Shown in pieces: positions 60,522 to 64,000 of a stretch of DNA of 64,000 nt. The translations under genes and the position numbers were made by a program. This DNA is from Phyllobacterium calauticae (GTDB lineage Bacteria; Pseudomonadota; Alphaproteobacteria; Rhizobiales; Rhizobiaceae). Under the pieces are notes generated by a model. It made no database searches. It was not told where the DNA came from and saw only the letters and a program-made list of their open reading frames with translations. Where the stretch lies: assembly GCF_019991125.1 (NCBI RefSeq), contig NZ_JAGENB010000004.1, positions 310,001 through 374,000 of the forward strand, written 5' to 3'. Each line of letters begins with the position of its first letter. The stretch's first letter is position 1.

Positions 60522-61674
60522 GGTGACCTCCGTTCGGAAACACCAGAAGACGGTCGGCAGGCAGCTCCACCGTCAAAGCCCCACCTTCAGCAAGGCCAAG
60601 ACGCCGGGCAGCATTGATCGAGAAGTCCGCGATGAGAACCTCGTCACCAAGCCTTTCACCGCGCAAACGGGTGCGCCAGAAGGAACCGAGAAACTCCATC
60701 TTGCCAATGATGACGTCGACGAGATTCGCCGTGTCGCCTGATTTGGATCCTGGCTCGTATGGAATGACATCTTCTGGGCGTATCGCCACAATGACAGGTT
60801 CATTCACACCGAAAGCATGCTGACGACAATTCAGGTGACCGTTGCCGAAAGCCACCTCATGCCTGTCTGTTGCGCGTGCCCGCAACTTGTTGGTCTCACC
60901 AATAAAATCGGCAACGAACAAAGTGCGAGGATGCCGATAAACTTCGGTTGGCGTGCCAACCTGTTCGAGGATGCCATGATTCATGACAACGATGCGATCC
61001 GCCATCGACAGCGCTTCTTCCTGGTCGTGAGTGACCATGATGGTTGTGACGCCAAGCTTGCGCTGCAATTCCTTGATCTCGTGGCGCAAATGCACGCGTA
61101 CCTTCGCGTCCAGCGCCGAGAGTGGTTCGTCAAGCAGCAATAGGCCGGGGGAAATGGCTATAGCCCGGGCGAGAGCGATGCGCTGCTGCTGACCGCCGGA
61201 GAGCTGCGCCGGATATTTACCGGCTTGATCCTGAAGGCCGACCAAGAGGAGCAGTTCTTTTACCCGGTCTTCGGTTTCGCGCCGCGACCGCCTGGCATTT
61301 TCAAGCCCGAAGGCAATATTCTTGGCAATGGTCAGATTGGGAAACAGGGCATAGGATTGAAACACAATGCCGTAGTCCCGTTTTGACGGAGGCAGCGTGG
61401 AGATATCCTTGCCGCCCTGCTGAATAGTTCCCCGGCTTTGCAAATCAAGTCCGGCAATTGCCCGCAGAAGCGTGGTTTTCCCACATCCGGACGGTCCAAG
61501 GAAACAAACGAACTCACCTTCCTTGATATCAAGCGAGACGTCTTTCAACGCATGAAATTCGCCAAATGCTTTCCACAAATTCGAGATCTGCAAATACGCC
61601 GGGTCACTGGATGGTGTCATTGGGCGCACCTCCGTGGGCGTTGCCGCAGAGCGAGCAAGAGTTTCATGTCTCAT
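60505..61674 (-). CDS. 2-Aminoethylphosphonate-type ABC transporter ATPase
   Basis: A 389-residue ATPase: Walker A GPSGCGKTTLLRAIAGLD, signature [16 protein letters not shown], Walker B LLLLDEPLSALDAKVR, MVTHDQEEALSMADR, then a TOBE-type C-terminal domain. Start at ATG 61672-61674 with GAGGTG; ATG 61618-61620, also with GAGGTG, is equally plausible and would remove 18 residues. Follows the binding protein across a strong hairpin, overlaps the permease gene. Confidence 0.88.
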   Translation of the reverse strand: MRHETLARSAATPTEVRPMTPSSDPAYLQISNLWKAFGEFHALKDVSLDIKEGEFVCFLGPSGCGKTTLLRAIAGLDLQSRGTIQQGGKDISTLPPSKRDYGIVFQSYALFPNLTIAKNIAFGLENARRSRRETEDRVKELLLLVGLQDQAGKYPAQLSGGQQQRIALARAIAISPGLLLLDEPLSALDAKVRVHLRHEIKELQRKLGVTTIMVTHDQEEALSMADRIVVMNHGILEQVGTPTEVYRHPRTLFVADFIGETNKLRARATDRHEVAFGNGHLNCRQHAFGVNEPVIVAIRPEDVIPYEPGSKSGDTANLVDVIIGKMEFLGSFWRTRLRGERLGDEVLIADFSINAARRLGLAEGGALTVELPADRLLVFPNGGHHGSSH

Positions 61675-61700
61675 GGGGGCACCTCGCAAGGATTGATAAA

Positions 61701-61722
61701 GGGTGCCGCCTGAGCGGCACCC
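61701..61722 (-). terminator. Hairpin between binding-protein and ATPase genes
   Basis: GGGTGCCGC (61701-61709), CTGA loop and GCGGCACCC (61714-61722): a perfect nine-base GC-rich stem followed on the transcribed strand by TTTATC. It probably stabilises or partly ends the transcript so that more binding protein than ATPase is made. Confidence 0.7.
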
Positions 61723-61742
61723 GGTTCAAATGCTGAATGCCC

Positions 61743-62765
61743 TCAGCTTTTCGGTTCCGATTTGGAATCGTAGCGTGTGTTCCATTCCTTGAGGATCGCG
61801 TTGCGGTTCGTAGCCGCCCACTCAAAGTCATTCTTGATCATCTTCGAGGCGACATCCGTCGGCAGATTCTCCACCGGCTTGGCAATACCCGGCATTGCCA
61901 GAACGGCATAACCAACATTGTACATTTCATTGGCTTTCTTGCTGATCGACCAATCCATCAGCACCTTGGCCGCCTCAAGCTTCGATGTGCCCGCCATGAT
62001 AGCACCAGCTTCTGCTTCCCAGCCTGAGCCTTCTTCCGGGAAAATGATATCGATGGGGGCTCCGGCAGACTTTGCCTTGGCACCGGGAAATTCAAAGGAG
62101 ACACCAATGACAGTCTCTCCAGCGCCAGCCATCTTGCAAGGCTTCGAACCGGAATGGGTGTAGCTCGAAATATTCTTGTGCAGCCCGTCCATAAAGGACC
62201 AGGCATCCTTTTCGCCGAACATCTGCAGCCAAGCCGAAACATCAAGGAAACCCGTACCGGACGAGGCCGGATTTGGCATCACGACATGGTCTTTGTATTC
62301 GGGCTTGGTCAGATCTTTCCAGCTTTTTGGCGGGGTCAGGCCGAGCTTCTTACCTTCAACGGTGTTGTAGCAAATCGCCGCCACATAGGCATCCATCCCC
62401 ACCCAGCTCGGCGGTGTGGAATTATCGACGAATTTCGGATCAAGCTTTTCGACACCGGCTGGGGCATAGGGCTCCAGCATGCCTTCGCTTTTCAGCATCA
62501 ATAGCGAAGATGCCGCGACACCCCAGACCACGTCAGCTTGCGGATTGTTCTTTTCGGCAAGGAGTTTGGCCGTCATGACACCCGTGGAATCGCGCACCCA
62601 GTTGATCTTGATATCCGGATGATCGGCATTGAACGTGTCTGCATAACGCTGCAGATCAACCGCCTCGAAGGCGGTGTAAACGGTCAATTGAGTCTCGGCA
62701 TAGGCCGCCGATGACAGAAGCGTAAAGGCAAAGGCGGCAAGCGCCACAGATTTGTGCGTGTTCAT
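61743..62765 (-). CDS. 2-Aminoethylphosphonate-type ABC transporter substrate-binding protein
   Basis: A 340-residue iron/2-AEP-type solute-binding protein with signal peptide (SVALAAFAFTLLSSAAYAE). Sequence opens QLTVYTAFEAVDLQRYADTF and contains ADVVWGVAASSLLMLKSEGM and MAGTSKLEAAKVLMDWSIS, as in the PhnS/AfuA-type family. ATG at 62763-62765. First gene of the transporter operon. Periplasmic; ligand assigned to 2-aminoethylphosphonate from context. Confidence 0.85.
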   Translation of the reverse strand: MNTHKSVALAAFAFTLLSSAAYAETQLTVYTAFEAVDLQRYADTFNADHPDIKINWVRDSTGVMTAKLLAEKNNPQADVVWGVAASSLLMLKSEGMLEPYAPAGVEKLDPKFVDNSTPPSWVGMDAYVAAICYNTVEGKKLGLTPPKSWKDLTKPEYKDHVVMPNPASSGTGFLDVSAWLQMFGEKDAWSFMDGLHKNISSYTHSGSKPCKMAGAGETVIGVSFEFPGAKAKSAGAPIDIIFPEEGSGWEAEAGAIMAGTSKLEAAKVLMDWSISKKANEMYNVGYAVLAMPGIAKPVENLPTDVASKMIKNDFEWAATNRNAILKEWNTRYDSKSEPKS

Positions 62766-62991
62766 GACTTGGTTCCCATTTTTTAAAGATCGGCTTATGC
62801 GCTTTTTTGCTTGGGAAAGGTTCGCCGCCGTCAACCGAGAAATGTCTCATCTTGCCAGAACGCGCCCAGTCCATACGTTGATAGTGCGGAACACCCTTTG
62901 ATAAGTAAAATCTATTTATCTGATATTATTATTGGAAAAATCGATGATGTGGCGGACAATGAAAGCAGCGAAAATCCTGCATTTACAAATG

Positions 62992-63018
62992 AAAAGAGAG
63001 CGCATTGCGCCCTCTTTT
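62992..63018 (-). terminator. Intrinsic terminator after the phosphonoacetaldehyde dehydrogenase gene
   Basis: AAAAGAGAGCGC (62992-63003), ATT loop, GCGCCCTCTTTT (63007-63018): a 12-base stem with one mismatch, with a TTTT run after it on the minus strand. It lies 24 bases after the dehydrogenase stop, so that gene and the transporter behind it appear to be separate units or partly separated. Confidence 0.75.
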
Positions 63019-63041
63019 CGCGTCAAAAACAATGGTTTCAT

Positions 63042-64000
63042 TCAGGCCCAGGGCAATGAATAGGTCTTGATATTCGTGTAACTCTTCATGGCCTCGGAAA
63101 CGCCTTCCTTATAGCCATTTCCGGAATCCTTGATGCCGCCGAAGGGAGACATTTCAATCCGATAGCCCGGGACTTCCCAGATATTGACCGTGCCGACCTG
63201 AAGACCCGCAATGTATTTCTGCATGCGGCGGAAATCATTGGTGCATACACCCGACGACAGGCCAAAGGCGGTGGAATTGGACAGCGCTATCAAAGCATCG
63301 TCATCATCCGGAGCGCGGATAATCGGGATGATTGGACCGAAGGTTTCCTCCATGACAAGCTCGGAAGCATGGGGCACGTGATCGACAACAATCGGCGGCA
63401 GCAAGGCACCTTGCCGGCCGGGATTGTAGAGGATATCGGCACCCTGCTCGGCCGCCATGTGCACGCGATCTTCGAAGAGAGCTGCAGCTCTTTCATGAAC
63501 AACGGTTCCAAGATCCGTCGAACGATCCATCGGATCACCGAAGCGCAGTTTCTTCGCCCGTTCCAGCACCAGCGGCACGAACCGGTCAGCGACCTTCCCC
63601 TGACACAGGATACGCTTGACCGCAGTGCACCGTTGGCCGGAATTCTTGGTCGCGCCGGCAACTGCAAGATCAGCGGCTTTGGCAAGATCATCGTCGCTCA
63701 GATCATTGAGGATGATGAGCGGATCATTGCCGCCAAGTTCCAGTACGGCGCGCTTATAGCCCGCCGCACTCGCAATCATCTTGCCGACAGGAACGCCGCC
63801 GGTGAAGGTGATGAGCTCAATGTTCGGATTGGTGATCATTTCCAGGCCGATATCCGCCGGCCACCCGGTGACAACGGACAGCATTTCCGGTGGCAAACCG
63901 GCTTCGTAGAGAATATCGGCCAGCACGAGGGCGGTCATCGGCGTCAGTTCGGTTGGCTTGCAGACAACGCAATTGTTGGTGGCGATAGCCGGAGCAATCT
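63042..64000 (-). CDS. Phosphonoacetaldehyde dehydrogenase (PhnY-like), 5' end truncated
   Basis: The gene continues beyond the right edge; 319 C-terminal codons are present, including [20 protein letters not shown] before the first internal Met. It is an aldehyde dehydrogenase with [19 protein letters not shown] (general-base Glu) and [15 protein letters not shown] (catalytic Cys), and [15 protein letters not shown]. The [15 protein letters not shown] segment and its place next to a 2-AEP-type transporter point to phosphonoacetaldehyde oxidation to phosphonoacetate (PhnW-PhnY-PhnA route). PhnW and PhnA would lie to the right. A succinate-semialdehyde-like role is the alternative. Confidence 0.8.
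   Translation of the reverse strand, partial: IAPAIATNNCVVCKPTELTPMTALVLADILYEAGLPPEMLSVVTGWPADIGLEMITNPNIELITFTGGVPVGKMIASAAGYKRAVLELGGNDPLIILNDLSDDDLAKAADLAVAGATKNSGQRCTAVKRILCQGKVADRFVPLVLERAKKLRFGDPMDRSTDLGTVVHERAAALFEDRVHMAAEQGADILYNPGRQGALLPPIVVDHVPHASELVMEETFGPIIPIIRAPDDDDALIALSNSTAFGLSSGVCTNDFRRMQKYIAGLQVGTVNIWEVPGYRIEMSPFGGIKDSGNGYKEGVSEAMKSYTNIKTYSLPWA

Noticed and set aside
1..64000. tRNA, rRNA, insertion sequences, integrase or attachment sites
   Set aside because: None was recognised when the gaps between genes were read; no transposase or integrase motif appears in any frame with plausible coding character.

Overview
The window reads as an accessory, transport-rich stretch of an alphaproteobacterial genome, most likely a Hyphomicrobiales member close to Brucella/Ochrobactrum or Phyllobacterium. 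The signs are moderate-high GC, dense leftward operons with ATGA overlaps, a minCDE operon surrounded by catabolic genes, five complete ABC uptake systems plus one cut by the edge, and an autotransporter. In that order minCDE usually sits on a secondary replicon, so a chromid is a reasonable inference. I see no rRNA, tRNA, CRISPR array, transposase or phage gene.

Layout. 1-4532: a truncated osmoprotectant-binding protein, then a leftward DUF305 - YncE-like beta-propeller - ECF sigma - anti-sigma series. 4916-11744: an Amadori-compound (fructosamine) utilisation cluster with FrlD-like kinase, FrlB-like deglycase, GntR/UTRA regulator, polar ABC transporter and an FAD amine oxidoreductase. 12109-14205: minCDE plus a 60-residue trailing cistron. 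14574-19245: a periplasmic molybdenum hydroxylase with a [2Fe-2S] subunit and a triheme cytochrome c. 19437-22303: a DGPF/YCII protein, a DUF2971 protein and a luciferase-like monooxygenase. 22481-28587: a LuxR-type regulator, a type I secretion ABC/MFP pair and two glycine/asparagine-rich proteins of unfamiliar type. 28872-35332: a LacI-controlled sugar (or sugar-glycerate) ABC operon ending in a GH63-like hydrolase. 35673-41169: a rightward lipid cluster resembling E. coli ynbABCD, with an inserted acyltransferase and a possible tiny membrane protein. 41257-42853: a sigma factor with a SnoaL-like tail behind two small alpha/beta-barrel proteins. 43250-44938: a cyclic-nucleotide-binding/thioredoxin-reductase-like flavoprotein. 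45181-49951: a LysR-controlled polar ABC operon ending in an RraA/HMG-aldolase-like enzyme. 50010-54759: a LysE exporter, an AraC regulator with an MFS efflux pump, and a MarR-SDR pair. 55016-58344: an autotransporter and the 3' remnant of a second one. 58503-64000: a 2-aminoethylphosphonate-type transporter and a phosphonoacetaldehyde dehydrogenase.

The best candidates for poorly described biology are the type I secretion locus with its four-repeat glycine-rich putative cargo, the ynb-like lipid cluster whose CDP-alcohol transferase carries Asn at two expected Asp positions, and a leader peptide with a hairpin covering the ribosome-binding site of the MFS pump gene. All functions rest on reading motifs and gene order; no database search was possible.
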